Source: Paludibacterium purpuratum
GTDB lineage: Bacteria; Pseudomonadota; Gammaproteobacteria; Burkholderiales; Chromobacteriaceae
Assembly (NCBI RefSeq): GCF_004363805.1
Contig: NZ_SNZP01000005.1
Span: forward strand, 183,990-247,989
Reading direction: 5' to 3'
DNA: 64,000 bases
Part shown: positions 7,951-16,292 of the stretch, piece by piece
How positions within the stretch are numbered: the stretch's first letter is position 1
Layout: each line of letters begins with the position of its first letter
Program-made: the position numbers and the translations under genes
The notes under the pieces: generated by a model
Databases searched by the model: none
What the model saw: the letters and a program-made list of their open reading frames with translations, nothing else
Told to the model about the DNA's origin: nothing

Positions 7951-8391
7951 ATGCCCATCGTTTTCTTCGTGTTGTTACTGCCCGTTATCGAGATTCTGTT
8001 GCTGGCTTCACTCGCCAGCCATATCGGTTTATTCGCCACACTATTGTACCTGCTCTTGAGCGCCTTGCTGGGCAGTTGGATGCTGCGCCATCAGAAGGTT
8101 GGCGCCTTGCTGACGCTGGGCAGCCTGCTTCGCAATGGCGAGGGCATATCCATATATTCCCTTCTATGGCCACTGCGCTACTCGTTGGCGGGTGTATTAT
8201 TCATCATACCCGGTGTGCTGAGCGAGATTGTCGGGATTGTATTGCTGTTGCCGCTAAAGGGGCCGCGGGTCAATCTGGGCGCCAAGCCGACGGCGCACCC
8301 GATGGACGAAGAGGTGATCGAAGGAGAGTTCCAGCGCGTCGATACCCCATCCGAACGACTTGAGCACGACTCGCGCGACGAGCAACGCTAG
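7951..8391 (+). CDS. fxsA: FxsA family inner-membrane protein
   Basis: The 146-residue protein begins PIVFFVLLLPVIEILLLASL and contains the GLFATLLYLLLSALLGSWML segment typical of FxsA. There are about three hydrophobic spans in the first 100 residues and a polar, acidic C-terminal tail. In E. coli FxsA overexpression relieves F-exclusion of phage T7; the normal role is unknown. The ATG at 7951 is chosen because the longer in-frame extension has no FxsA character and overlaps cutA. Confidence 0.85.
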   Translation: MPIVFFVLLLPVIEILLLASLASHIGLFATLLYLLLSALLGSWMLRHQKVGALLTLGSLLRNGEGISIYSLLWPLRYSLAGVLFIIPGVLSEIVGIVLLLPLKGPRVNLGAKPTAHPMDEEVIEGEFQRVDTPSERLEHDSRDEQR

Positions 8392-8402
8392 AGCCCATTG
8401 GC

Positions 8403-8702
8403 TCAATCGGCGAGGCCGAGTCGGGCCAGGATGGCCGATTCGTCGCTGGGGCGCGCAATAGCCACAATTTTGTGGCGGTTCTTCTCGCCTGATAACAGTG
8501 TGACATCACGCCTGGGGACGTCGAAGCAGTCGGCCAACCACAGGATCAGCGCGCTATTGGCCTTGCCCTCGACCGGCGGCGCCGCCAGGCGAATCTTCAA
8601 CGCCTCGCCATGTTCGCCGCAGATTTCGGTTTTTTTGGCCCCCGGCTGGACGTGCAAGGTCAAGGTAAACCCGTTTTCAGTGCTTTTCAGCCAGGATTTC
8701 AT
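8403..8702 (-). CDS. YggU/DUF167 family small protein
   Basis: From the ATG at 8702 the product is 99 residues. The core [16 protein letters not shown], followed by [23 protein letters not shown] and [17 protein letters not shown], is the DUF167/YggU signature. The function is unknown across the family. An in-frame ATG at 8714 is an equally possible start. It is convergent with fxsA and divergent from the Dps gene. Confidence 0.87.
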   Translation of the reverse strand: MKSWLKSTENGFTLTLHVQPGAKKTEICGEHGEALKIRLAAPPVEGKANSALILWLADCFDVPRRDVTLLSGEKNRHKIVAIARPSDESAILARLGLAD

Positions 8703-8754
8703 GGCAACTTTCATCAACAGTGTCCCAAGACAGGGATCGCATGGAGGATACAGC

Positions 8755-9219
8755 ATGGATATCGGCATCAACCAGCAAGACCGACAACAGATTGCGGAAG
8801 GCCTTTCCCACCTGTTGGCAGACACTTACACCCTTTATCTCAAAACCCATAATTTCCATTGGAACGTCACCGGCCCGATGTTCCAAACGCTGCATCTAAT
8901 GTTCGAGCAGCATTACAACGAATTGGCGCTGGCCGTCGATTTGATTGCCGAGCGCATCCGCGCGTTGGGCCATCCGGCACCGGGAAGTTATGCGGATTAT
9001 GCCCACCTGACCGCCATATCGGAAGCCAATGGCGTACCCAAAGCAGAAGAAATGATCCGCCAACTAGTCGAAGGGCACGAAACGCTGTGCCGTACCGCAC
9101 GCAGCATCTTTCCGGTCGTGGAGGAAGCTCGCGACGAACCGACCGCCGACCTACTGACTCAGCGGCTGCAGGTCCATGAAAAAACTGCTTGGATGCTGCG
9201 CAGTCTTCTGGAAAAATAA
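8755..9219 (+). CDS. dps: Dps-family ferritin-like DNA-protection protein
   Basis: The 154-residue protein has the Dps ferroxidase motif: [18 protein letters not shown] followed by FEQHYNELA, with His and Asp/Glu ligands at the dimer interface. Dps dodecamers oxidise and store iron and protect DNA from peroxide. There is no long Lys-rich N-terminal tail, so direct DNA binding as in E. coli Dps is uncertain. TGGAGGA precedes the ATG at 8755. A GC-rich hairpin (GCCCCGC...GCGGGGC, about 9237-9269) follows the gene and may act as a weak terminator. Confidence 0.92.
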   Translation: MDIGINQQDRQQIAEGLSHLLADTYTLYLKTHNFHWNVTGPMFQTLHLMFEQHYNELALAVDLIAERIRALGHPAPGSYADYAHLTAISEANGVPKAEEMIRQLVEGHETLCRTARSIFPVVEEARDEPTADLLTQRLQVHEKTAWMLRSLLEK

Positions 9220-9281
9220 GGCGGAACAAGCGTTTGGCCCCGCCGACAGCACTTTGCGGGGCGCTTTCACCCGGATAGGAA

Positions 9282-10025
9282 ATGCCATCAGCCCGCTCCC
9301 GACCACTTGACCGCGTTTGGCCCTGGCTGCTCGCCTTGGCGTTATCGCTTGGGGCACACTTGCTACTGCTGCTGTTGCCTGGCCCCGCAATCGCACCGAC
9401 CGTGGCGGAAACACAGCCGCTGCAACTGCAGCTTTCGCCGGCGACGCCCCAAGCACCGATTGCGCCAGCATCCCGGCAACTCAAGGCACTCGCAGAGGCT
9501 AGGCCGCAGCAGCATCCTGAGCCCGCCGCGTACGCGCCCCCTTCCGCGGCGCCGCGCGCACATCGTGCCGCCACGCCGGCCACGGCACCGCTGTCGGTAG
9601 GAAACCTGCTGTCCCAGGTTGGCGCAGGCGTCGGTTCGGAAGAATCGGCTCAGCCACCGTCATCCGCCGGCACTCGACTCGTCTATGGCAGTTCGGCACG
9701 CGGCTATCTGTGGCGGCAATACATGGACGATTGGGTCAACAAAATGGAGCGTATCGGCGCACTGAACTATCCGCAGGAAGTGCGCAGCCAGGGACTGAGC
9801 GGCGGTCCGACGTTGAGCGTGGTGATCAATGCCGATGGCTCGCTGGCTGCGTTGCGTGTAACGATCAGCTCCCACAATGCCACGCTGGATGCGGCAGCGG
9901 AAAAGATCGTGCGCGCGGCGGCGCCGTTCGCGCCTTTCCCGCCAGCGCTGGCGGCCCAGGCGCAATCGCTGGAAATCCGCCGTAAATGGCACTTCACCAC
10001 CGGCAACGATTTGTCGGTGCAATAA
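9282..10025 (+). CDS. TonB-like periplasm-spanning protein (orphan)
   Basis: The 247-residue protein has one N-terminal membrane anchor (about 12-33), a Pro/Ala/Gln-rich linker (about 45-115) and a C-terminal TonB-type domain. The domain contains YPQEVRSQGLSGGPTLSVVINADGSL and a second half ending in EIRRKWHF. That architecture transmits inner-membrane energy to outer-membrane receptors. No exbB/exbD or receptor gene is near, and the spacing to the next gene (13 bp) suggests co-transcription with an unknown protein. It may serve a role other than iron uptake. Confidence 0.82.
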   Translation: MPSARSRPLDRVWPWLLALALSLGAHLLLLLLPGPAIAPTVAETQPLQLQLSPATPQAPIAPASRQLKALAEARPQQHPEPAAYAPPSAAPRAHRAATPATAPLSVGNLLSQVGAGVGSEESAQPPSSAGTRLVYGSSARGYLWRQYMDDWVNKMERIGALNYPQEVRSQGLSGGPTLSVVINADGSLAALRVTISSHNATLDAAAEKIVRAAAPFAPFPPALAAQAQSLEIRRKWHFTTGNDLSVQ

Positions 10026-10038
10026 CCAGGAAGATGCA

Positions 10039-10410
10039 ATGTTCGAAGTCAATCGCAGTGTCGCTATTCTCCGTCCCAAACAACCGTTTCTGGACTGGCT
10101 GAAAAGCCTACCTGGCGGTTTCGAAACCGAGCCGACCCTGCACGATCTGCGGGAAAACGGCAATGCGCTGCTGGTGCCGGCGGTCGATGATCTCGATGAG
10201 CTGGCCGAATTCATTGCCGAAAACTGTATCGAGATGTTCGAAGCCGAGCTGGCCGACTGGTGCGAGGAAGACAAGCTGTGGCCGCAACAACGGTCGCAGG
10301 CGCTATTCGAGCGCTGGTTCGATATCGAGGTGCACGGTGTCGTGACCGATCTTGTCGCGGAACCGCTGGAACGCGATCGCTTCCAGCCTTTCGCCCTGGA
10401 TGACGAATAA
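10039..10410 (+). CDS. Conserved acidic cytoplasmic protein of unknown function
   Basis: The 123-residue product begins MFEVNRSVAILRPKQPFLDWL and is rich in Glu and Asp, with no signal peptide or membrane span. A CAGGAAG ribosome site precedes the ATG at 10039. Coding looks real from codon use, the ribosome site and the tight spacing to the flanking genes. I associate similar short proteins with beta/gammaproteobacterial genomes but cannot name the family. It is likely part of an operon with the TonB-like gene upstream and the thioesterase downstream. Confidence 0.75.
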   Translation: MFEVNRSVAILRPKQPFLDWLKSLPGGFETEPTLHDLRENGNALLVPAVDDLDELAEFIAENCIEMFEAELADWCEEDKLWPQQRSQALFERWFDIEVHGVVTDLVAEPLERDRFQPFALDDE

Positions 10411-10471
10411 ACAACAAACAATAGGCATGGCCACACCATGCTTCCACGAGGAAAAAAGGAGAAACCACACA

Positions 10472-10891
10472 ATGCCGCACACCACCCGCATCAAAGTTCG
10501 GGGCTATCACCTCGACCTGTACAGCCATGTCAACAATGCCCGCTATCTCGAATTTCTCGAAGAGGCGCGCTGGACCTTGTTCGAAGAGCGCGCCGATCTG
10601 CCGCGCTATATGGCCTCGGGCCTGGCGCTGATCGTGGTCAACATCAATATCGATTACCGATACCCGGCCACCATGGGCGATGGGCTGATTATTGAATCGT
10701 CGGTCAAGTCGATCAGTCATCGTAGCGCGGTCATTCACCAACGCGTCGTGTTGGCCGGCAAGGACACGCTGGTGGCCGAAGCCGATGTAACGCTCGTGGC
10801 ATTCGATGGCAAAGCCAACAAAGCGGTCCCGATCAGCGGCGAATTGAAGACCGTGCTCGAATCCATGCAGGTGCCGGCGACGGTCGAGTAA
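10472..10891 (+). CDS. YbgC/FadM-type acyl-CoA thioesterase
   Basis: The 139-residue hotdog-fold protein has the 4-hydroxybenzoyl-CoA thioesterase signature YHLDLYSHVNNARYLEFLEE, in which the Asp is the catalytic residue. This family hydrolyses short- to long-chain acyl-CoAs. The start follows AAAGGAG. It is not beside tol genes, unlike classical ybgC, so the FadM-like assignment is equally possible. Confidence 0.88.
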   Translation: MPHTTRIKVRGYHLDLYSHVNNARYLEFLEEARWTLFEERADLPRYMASGLALIVVNINIDYRYPATMGDGLIIESSVKSISHRSAVIHQRVVLAGKDTLVAEADVTLVAFDGKANKAVPISGELKTVLESMQVPATVE

Positions 10892-10968
10892 GGGCTGTTT
10901 ACCGACCAGCGCCGTTCAAGAAAGATGGCACATAGGCCCTCACAACCCGGATTGGAAGTCGCAGAGCA

Positions 10969-11460
10969 ATGAAGAAAATCCTGATCGCCCTGGTATTGGC
11001 GCTGGCCACCGGTTTCGCCGGCTATACCCTGTGGTTCGGTCCGACACCGGCGCCCGCCGTGCGCTTTACCACACTGCAGGGCCGGCAGATGGATCTGGCC
11101 TCGCTCAAGGGCAAGGTGGTACTGGTCAACTTCTGGGCCACCAGTTGCCCGGGCTGCATCGAGGAAATGCCGCAAATGCAGCGGATGGTGCAGCAATACG
11201 GTCCCGCCGGTTTCACGGTATTGGCGGTGGCGATGAACTACGACCCGCCCAACTACGTGCAGACGTTCGTGCAGAAGAATGCCTTGCCGTTTCTGGTGAC
11301 CATGGATACGCAGGGTGAAATCGCCAAGGCATTCGGCGATATCCAACTGACGCCGAGCACTTTCCTGATCGATCGCGACGGCAACATCGTCAAGCGCTAT
11401 GTCGGCGTGATGAACTTCAACGAGGTGAGACAACTGATCGAACGCGGTACGCGCGCCTGA
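10969..11460 (+). CDS. TlpA-like membrane-anchored thioredoxin-fold protein
   Basis: The 163-residue protein has an N-terminal signal anchor (about 3-22) and a thioredoxin fold facing the periplasm. The redox site is FWATSCPGC, a CPGC motif in place of the more usual CGPC or CPPC. TPSTFLIDRDGNIV is the cis-Pro loop region. TlpA/ResA-like proteins reduce disulfides for cytochrome c or copper-site assembly; the partner here is not shown. It lies 77 bp after the thioesterase gene. Confidence 0.9.
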   Translation: MKKILIALVLALATGFAGYTLWFGPTPAPAVRFTTLQGRQMDLASLKGKVVLVNFWATSCPGCIEEMPQMQRMVQQYGPAGFTVLAVAMNYDPPNYVQTFVQKNALPFLVTMDTQGEIAKAFGDIQLTPSTFLIDRDGNIVKRYVGVMNFNEVRQLIERGTRA

Positions 11461-11475
11461 GCGCGTACCGCTTCG

Positions 11476-12231
11476 TTATTTCTTGCCCGCGCAGACCGGA
11501 CAGTCGGGATCGCGCGGCACCTTGAACTGGCGGAAACCACCCTCCAACGCATCGTAAACGGTCAAGCGCCCCAACGGCGAGGCGATGCCCGCCAGTAGCT
11601 TGATGGCCTCGACCGCTTGCAGACTACCGATGACCCCGACGAGCGGCGCCAGTACGCCGAAGGTGGCACAGGGACCGTCGGTAGCCGGCCCATCCTCCGG
11701 AAACAGGCAGTGATAGCAAGGGCTGTCGGCTTGGCGGCTGTCGAACACCGCCAATTGACCGTCAAAGCGCACGGCGGCGCCACTGACCAACGGCACCTGT
11801 GCCGCCACGGCGGCTCGGTTGATGGCGTGGCGCGTCGCGAAATTGTCGGAACAATCCAGTACCACATCGTGCGCGGCCACTTGCTGCAGCAGGTCGTCCG
11901 GTCCCAGCCGCCGGCACAGTGCCGTCACCTGAATGTCCGGATTCAATCCCAACATGCGCGCCTGAGCGGATTGTGCCTTGGCTTGCCCAAGGCTGGCCAT
12001 GTCGTGTGCGATTTGACGCTGCAGGTTACTCAGTTCGACCGTGTCGTCGTCGGCGACGGTGATAAGGCCAACACCGGCGCTGGCCAGGTACAGGGCTACT
12101 GGAGACCCCAGCCCGCCGGCGCCGACCACCAAGGCGCGACCGGCGCTCACGCGGCGCTGGCCCGTCACATCGATCTGCGGCAACAGAATGTGCCGGCTGT
12201 AGCGCAACAGCGCGTTGTCGTCCAGTTCCAT
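11476..12231 (-). CDS. moeB: MoeB/ThiF-type sulfur-carrier adenylyltransferase
   Basis: The 251-residue enzyme activates the C-terminal Gly of a MoaD- or ThiS-like carrier by adenylation. The nucleotide site is VVGAGGLGSPVALYLA, followed by LSNLQRQIAHDM. Two zinc-binding CxxC pairs are CYHC and CPVC at the C-terminus. The ATG at 12231 fits the conserved ELDDNALLRYSRHILLP start; upstream in-frame ATGs at 12243 and 12285 exist. MoeB and ThiF are hard to separate by eye, and no moa or thi genes are adjacent. It follows ntrX on the same strand behind a large hairpin. Confidence 0.87.
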   Translation of the reverse strand: MELDDNALLRYSRHILLPQIDVTGQRRVSAGRALVVGAGGLGSPVALYLASAGVGLITVADDDTVELSNLQRQIAHDMASLGQAKAQSAQARMLGLNPDIQVTALCRRLGPDDLLQQVAAHDVVLDCSDNFATRHAINRAAVAAQVPLVSGAAVRFDGQLAVFDSRQADSPCYHCLFPEDGPATDGPCATFGVLAPLVGVIGSLQAVEAIKLLAGIASPLGRLTVYDALEGGFRQFKVPRDPDCPVCAGKK

Positions 12232-12247
12232 CACTCTTCTCATGACA

Positions 12248-12291
12248 ACGCCGCTACCTAAGAGTCTGTTCATGACTTTAGGCAACGGCGT
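12248..12291. repeat. Imperfect inverted repeat between ntrX and moeB
   Basis: ACGCCGCTACCTAAGAGTC (12248-12266) pairs with GACTTTAGGCAACGGCGT (12274-12291), about 18-bp arms with a few mismatches around a TGTTCAT loop. There is no T-tract on the minus strand. It could reduce read-through from ntrX into moeB or fold in the moeB leader. Confidence 0.6.
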
Positions 12292-12319
12292 CTTTCAGGC
12301 AGGCGCGAAACGCGCCGGC

Positions 12320-13588
12320 TCACTCCTCGACAGTGCGACGGGAGAACTTGATGCCCAGTTGTTTCAACTTGCGATACAGGTGAGTGCGTTCCAGACCAAC
12401 CTTCTGCGCCACGCGGCTCATATTGCCGTTTTCCAGCGAGATGTGGTACTCGAAATAGCGCCGTTCCAGTTGCTCGCGCAGTTCGCGCAGCGGCAAATTG
12501 AAGTCGAAGCCGGTCTCCTCGATCGGCTTCTCGTGGCGGAATTGCGCCAACACCTTGTTGACCGCCGGCGCATCGATGTCGTCGGACTCGGCAGTCAATG
12601 CCAAGCTCTTGATGATGCTGCGCAACTGTTCGAGATTGCCCGGCCAATCGTATTGCCGCAAGGCATTGAGAGCGGCGGTGGTCAGTTTGCGTGCCGGCAC
12701 CTGCTTCGACTCGACCAGTTCGGTCAGAATCTGTTCGGCGATGAAGATGATGTCCTCGGCGTGTTCGCGTAGCGGCGGAATCGGCACGATGACGCTCGAC
12801 AACGAGGTCAGCAACCGGTTGTCGCACTCCGGATCGACCAGCAGTTCCTGCAGCGGCCGGCTACACGAGCAGATCAACCGCACGTTGAAACGGTCGAGCT
12901 TGGACAGCAAAAATAGCAGACCCTGCTGAACGCGTCGGTTGTATTGACCGATTTCCGGCAGGAACAATACGCCGTTATTGGCTTTCTGCAGCAGCTCCAG
13001 CGGCGCATCCGCCAGTTGCTCCGGCTTGGCCGGGGTCACCCACGGCGTGTTGCCCTGATGGAAGAAGCGCGCGACCAATTCGAAGCCGGAACCGGACTCG
13101 CCGGTCATCAAGACCGGAGAACGAACCTTGGCGACCCGTTCCAACTGACGCTTGAGCTCCTGCACCGGCTCGCTCTTGCCCAATTTGTCGAGATTGAGGG
13201 AGGTATTGGCTTGCATGTCGCCATATTTGAGCGCGCGCTGCACGGTGGTCAGCAGCTTCTGCAAGGCAATCGGCTTCTCCAGAAAATCGAAGGCGCCGAT
13301 GCGAGTGGCTTCCACCGCGGTGTCGATGCTGGCATGACCGGACATCATCACCACCGGCATGTTCAAATGTCCCGACTTGGCCCATTCTTTCAGCAGCGTG
13401 ACGCCGTCGCAGTCGGGCATCCAGATATCCAGCAAAACAAGGGCCGGACGGGTCTGGTTCCGAAGCTGTCTGGCGACCTCGGCATTTTCCGCCAACGCCA
13501 CCGTATAACCCTCGTCCTGCAGGATTTCGGACAGCAATTCGCGGATACCGATCTCATCGTCCACAATCAAAATGTCGCTGCTACGCAC
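12320..13588 (-). CDS. ntrX: NtrX-family response regulator with degenerate AAA+ domain
   Basis: The 422-residue protein has a receiver domain (1-120, phospho-acceptor Asp54 in LLDIWMPD, Lys105), an AAA+ domain (about 140-345) and a FIS-type helix-turn-helix (about 375-420). The AAA+ core is broken. Walker A reads GESGSGFE (162-170), with Phe where Lys should be. Walker B reads FLPEIG in place of FLDEIG. About 30 residues that normally hold the GAFTGA sigma-54 loop are absent, and the sensor II Arg in WPGNxRE is Glu. It is therefore probably a sigma-54-independent DNA-binding regulator. The GTG start at 13588 follows GGAGG, 2 nt after the ntrY stop. Confidence 0.92.
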   Translation of the reverse strand: MRSSDILIVDDEIGIRELLSEILQDEGYTVALAENAEVARQLRNQTRPALVLLDIWMPDCDGVTLLKEWAKSGHLNMPVVMMSGHASIDTAVEATRIGAFDFLEKPIALQKLLTTVQRALKYGDMQANTSLNLDKLGKSEPVQELKRQLERVAKVRSPVLMTGESGSGFELVARFFHQGNTPWVTPAKPEQLADAPLELLQKANNGVLFLPEIGQYNRRVQQGLLFLLSKLDRFNVRLICSCSRPLQELLVDPECDNRLLTSLSSVIVPIPPLREHAEDIIFIAEQILTELVESKQVPARKLTTAALNALRQYDWPGNLEQLRSIIKSLALTAESDDIDAPAVNKVLAQFRHEKPIEETGFDFNLPLRELREQLERRYFEYHISLENGNMSRVAQKVGLERTHLYRKLKQLGIKFSRRTVEE

Positions 13589-13590
13589 GC

Positions 13591-15699
13591 TTAGGCCTCC
13601 AGCATTGGCAAGATGAGAAGAATACGCGCACCTTGCGGATCGGCACTCCCGAGAATGACTTGCCCTTGGTGGTCCTCTACGATCTTTTTCACCACGGCAA
13701 GCCCCAACCCGGTTCCCTTGGACTTATTGGTCACATAGGGTTCGAATGCACGGGGAAGAATATCGGCCGAAAAACCGGGACCGCTGTCTTCCACGCAAAC
13801 ATACACGTTTCTTCCTTCTAGTCGGCTGCTAATGTGAATCATCGGGTTTTCGACGTCAAGAACTGCATCTTGCGCGTTTTGTAGCAGATTATGCAAAACC
13901 TGCCGCAATAACGCCGCGTCACCCATGATCATCAGCGGACCGTCGGAAAGGTCAATCTTAACAGCAGGATTGGATTCGTAAAGCGTCATCACCTCACGAA
14001 TCACCCCATTTACATCAAGCTTTTGTAATTTGGTGCGTGGCGAACGGGCATAATCGCGGAAAGCATCGACCATCCCCTTTAGCGCCGCAACCTGATTCAC
14101 GATGGTATCGGTTGCGCGGCGCAGTATTTCCGCATCCGCCGGCGCCAGTTTATCCGCCAGCTTCATTGCTAGCCGTTCCGCCGATAATTGAATCGGTGTC
14201 AGCGGATTGCGAATCTCATGGGCCAGCCGTTTGGCCACTTCACCCCAAGCGGCATCGCGCTGCGCCCGAGCCAGATCGGTAATATCGTCGAAGACCAATA
14301 CATAGCCGGCATTGCTGAACTCCGACAAGCGCGCACCGCGGATCAACAGTGCACGTTCGCCCTGCGCCGTCGGATAATCGAGTTGGAGTTGCCAATCGCG
14401 CTGCGCCTGATCGCTGGCCTGGGTGCGTACCGTATCCACCAACATCTGCAAACTGGGAATCTGCTCGGGCCACATCGGGAAGGGCTGTTTGCCCAACTCG
14501 TCGAAGTCGACGTTCAGAATGCGGGCGGCGCTGATGTTGAATGCCCTCAGATCCCATCCTGCGTCGAAGGCGATCACGCCGGCCGATAGATTGGCCAGAA
14601 TACTCTCAAGGTAGATTTTACCGGCCTCCAACTGGCGGTGATTTTCTTCCGCCAGCTGGCGCGCCTCGTCCAATTGCCGGGTCATGCGGTTGAACATCGA
14701 GGTCAGCATGCCCAATTCGTCGCGCCGGTAGACTGGATGGCGCCGCGAGAAGTCGCCCTGGGCCACGGCGCGCGTGGCGGCGGCCAATTCCAGCAATGGC
14801 GCGGAAAAGCGCTCAGAAAGGAACAGTGCGAAGGCAAGCGCCAGCGTCAACGCCAGCAAAAAGGCCAGCGCCAATGTCAGCATGTAGAAGGTTTTCAGGC
14901 CATGCCGATTGAACAGTAGACCACGGTAGTCGGAGCGTGCGCTTTCGATCAAATCGGCGTCGCGAGCGATGCTCTCCGGCGCGCTTTGCTGCACCATCAG
15001 CACCCGCACACTATCGTCCGGCATACGGTAGCCGAGCAGTACTTTCAGCAATAGCCCGCTCTGGTTTTCGTTTTCGATGCTATCCACCGATTGCATCGGA
15101 CTGATCGAGCGCAGCACATCGCGCGATGGCGGCACTGGCCGCCGCACGCCTGGCGTCCCGGAATAGCCCACTAGGCCACCGTCGCGGTCGTAGATGGCGA
15201 TCTGACGTAATGCCAGTTGCTCGCGCATGACATCCAAGCGGCCGGGCAGTGCCGCGTCGTCCAGGCCCTGCAGGTTCTCCTGCACCACGTGCCCCTTGCG
15301 ACTGACGTCCTGCAGCACGAACCCCAGGGCATTGCGCCCCAGCGCCAGCCCACGGTCAAGTGCGGACTCGACCCGAACGTCGAACCAGCTTTCGATACTG
15401 CCGGTCAGGAACTGGGCGGAAATGGTAAAAATCAGCACGCCCGGTACCAGCGCCACTAATGCGAACATCACCACCAGCTTTTGCGTCAGCTTGGCGCCGA
15501 ACATCCGACTACGTACTCGCGAGCGCAACCGCAGCACCTGACGCCCCACCACCCCGACCAGGGCCGCCAACAGCAGCGTATTCAGGCCGAACACCCACCA
15601 GTAGTAGGCCTCGAGACGGCTGGCGTTGCCCGTGGCGATCGCCAGCAGATACAACATAATGGCCGCGACCGATGCGACGGCGATCACGGCATAGGGCAT
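13591..15699 (-). CDS. ntrY: NtrY-type membrane sensor histidine kinase
   Basis: The 702-residue kinase has three N-terminal membrane helices (about 3-23, 34-54, 74-94), a periplasmic sensor region (about 100-265), a fourth helix (about 271-293), HAMP (about 293-345), PAS (about 360-475), the phospho-acceptor His494 in HEIRNPLTPIQ, and an ATPase domain with DSGPGF and GTGLGLAVVKKI. It pairs with the downstream ntrX. In related bacteria NtrYX influences nitrogen use, redox or respiratory enzymes. Its start overlaps the DUF4390 stop by one base, so translation is coupled. Confidence 0.94.
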   Translation of the reverse strand: MPYAVIAVASVAAIMLYLLAIATGNASRLEAYYWWVFGLNTLLLAALVGVVGRQVLRLRSRVRSRMFGAKLTQKLVVMFALVALVPGVLIFTISAQFLTGSIESWFDVRVESALDRGLALGRNALGFVLQDVSRKGHVVQENLQGLDDAALPGRLDVMREQLALRQIAIYDRDGGLVGYSGTPGVRRPVPPSRDVLRSISPMQSVDSIENENQSGLLLKVLLGYRMPDDSVRVLMVQQSAPESIARDADLIESARSDYRGLLFNRHGLKTFYMLTLALAFLLALTLALAFALFLSERFSAPLLELAAATRAVAQGDFSRRHPVYRRDELGMLTSMFNRMTRQLDEARQLAEENHRQLEAGKIYLESILANLSAGVIAFDAGWDLRAFNISAARILNVDFDELGKQPFPMWPEQIPSLQMLVDTVRTQASDQAQRDWQLQLDYPTAQGERALLIRGARLSEFSNAGYVLVFDDITDLARAQRDAAWGEVAKRLAHEIRNPLTPIQLSAERLAMKLADKLAPADAEILRRATDTIVNQVAALKGMVDAFRDYARSPRTKLQKLDVNGVIREVMTLYESNPAVKIDLSDGPLMIMGDAALLRQVLHNLLQNAQDAVLDVENPMIHISSRLEGRNVYVCVEDSGPGFSADILPRAFEPYVTNKSKGTGLGLAVVKKIVEDHQGQVILGSADPQGARILLILPMLEA

Positions 15700-16292
15700 C
15701 AGCTACGTCCTTTCATGTCCAGCGCGACCCAATTGGAGCCAAGTGTCCAGTCGGCGGAGCCCAGGGCGTTGAGCTGAAAGGGTTTGGGCAATTCGCTGAT
15801 GTCCAGCACCAGTCGCACGCGACCCGCCACCTGATCGGGCGTATCGCCCGACAAGGTGCCGGCATTGAGGACGCGCCAACTTTGGATCGCACCGATGGCG
15901 CGCATGGCGTCGTTCAGACTGGCGTAGTAATTGGAGAACGAACCGATTGTCACACGGTAGCGGTCGGTCAACGGCTGATAGGACAATTTGAAGATGATGC
16001 TGGCGTGCGGCGCGAACCACTGACTGAGGTTCAGGTAATAGGCGGTGGTGCGCGGCCGGGTCAATTCGAATTCGAGCCGGAAAGTCAACGGGACGCCCTG
16101 TGTGAGCGCCTCGCTGAGACCGGGAGGCAACTTGATGCCGAAACGGGTGCTAATGGCGAGCTGTCCATCGACTAGCTCGGCCTCGGCACGGCGGGCACTG
16201 ATGCTGTCTGCCCAAGCGAAATGGGATAGACAAACCAGCAGGCACACCAGCCAGCTAACGTTTCTCAAGCAGCGCGTAATAAAAGCCGTCAT
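15699..16292 (-). CDS. DUF4390 exported protein upstream of ntrYX
   Basis: The 197-residue product has a signal peptide (about 1-28, ending FAWA) and a beta-rich mature region containing ISTRFGIKLPPGLSEALTQGVPLTF and LNLSQWFAPHASIIF, typical of DUF4390. The ATG at 16292 lies inside the 3' end of rsmB (38-nt overlap), and the stop overlaps the ntrY start. This arrangement between rsmB and ntrYX is conserved in betaproteobacteria as far as I recall, and suggests a periplasmic accessory of the NtrY sensor. That role is inferred only from position. Confidence 0.85.
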   Translation of the reverse strand: MTAFITRCLRNVSWLVCLLVCLSHFAWADSISARRAEAELVDGQLAISTRFGIKLPPGLSEALTQGVPLTFRLEFELTRPRTTAYYLNLSQWFAPHASIIFKLSYQPLTDRYRVTIGSFSNYYASLNDAMRAIGAIQSWRVLNAGTLSGDTPDQVAGRVRLVLDISELPKPFQLNALGSADWTLGSNWVALDMKGRS

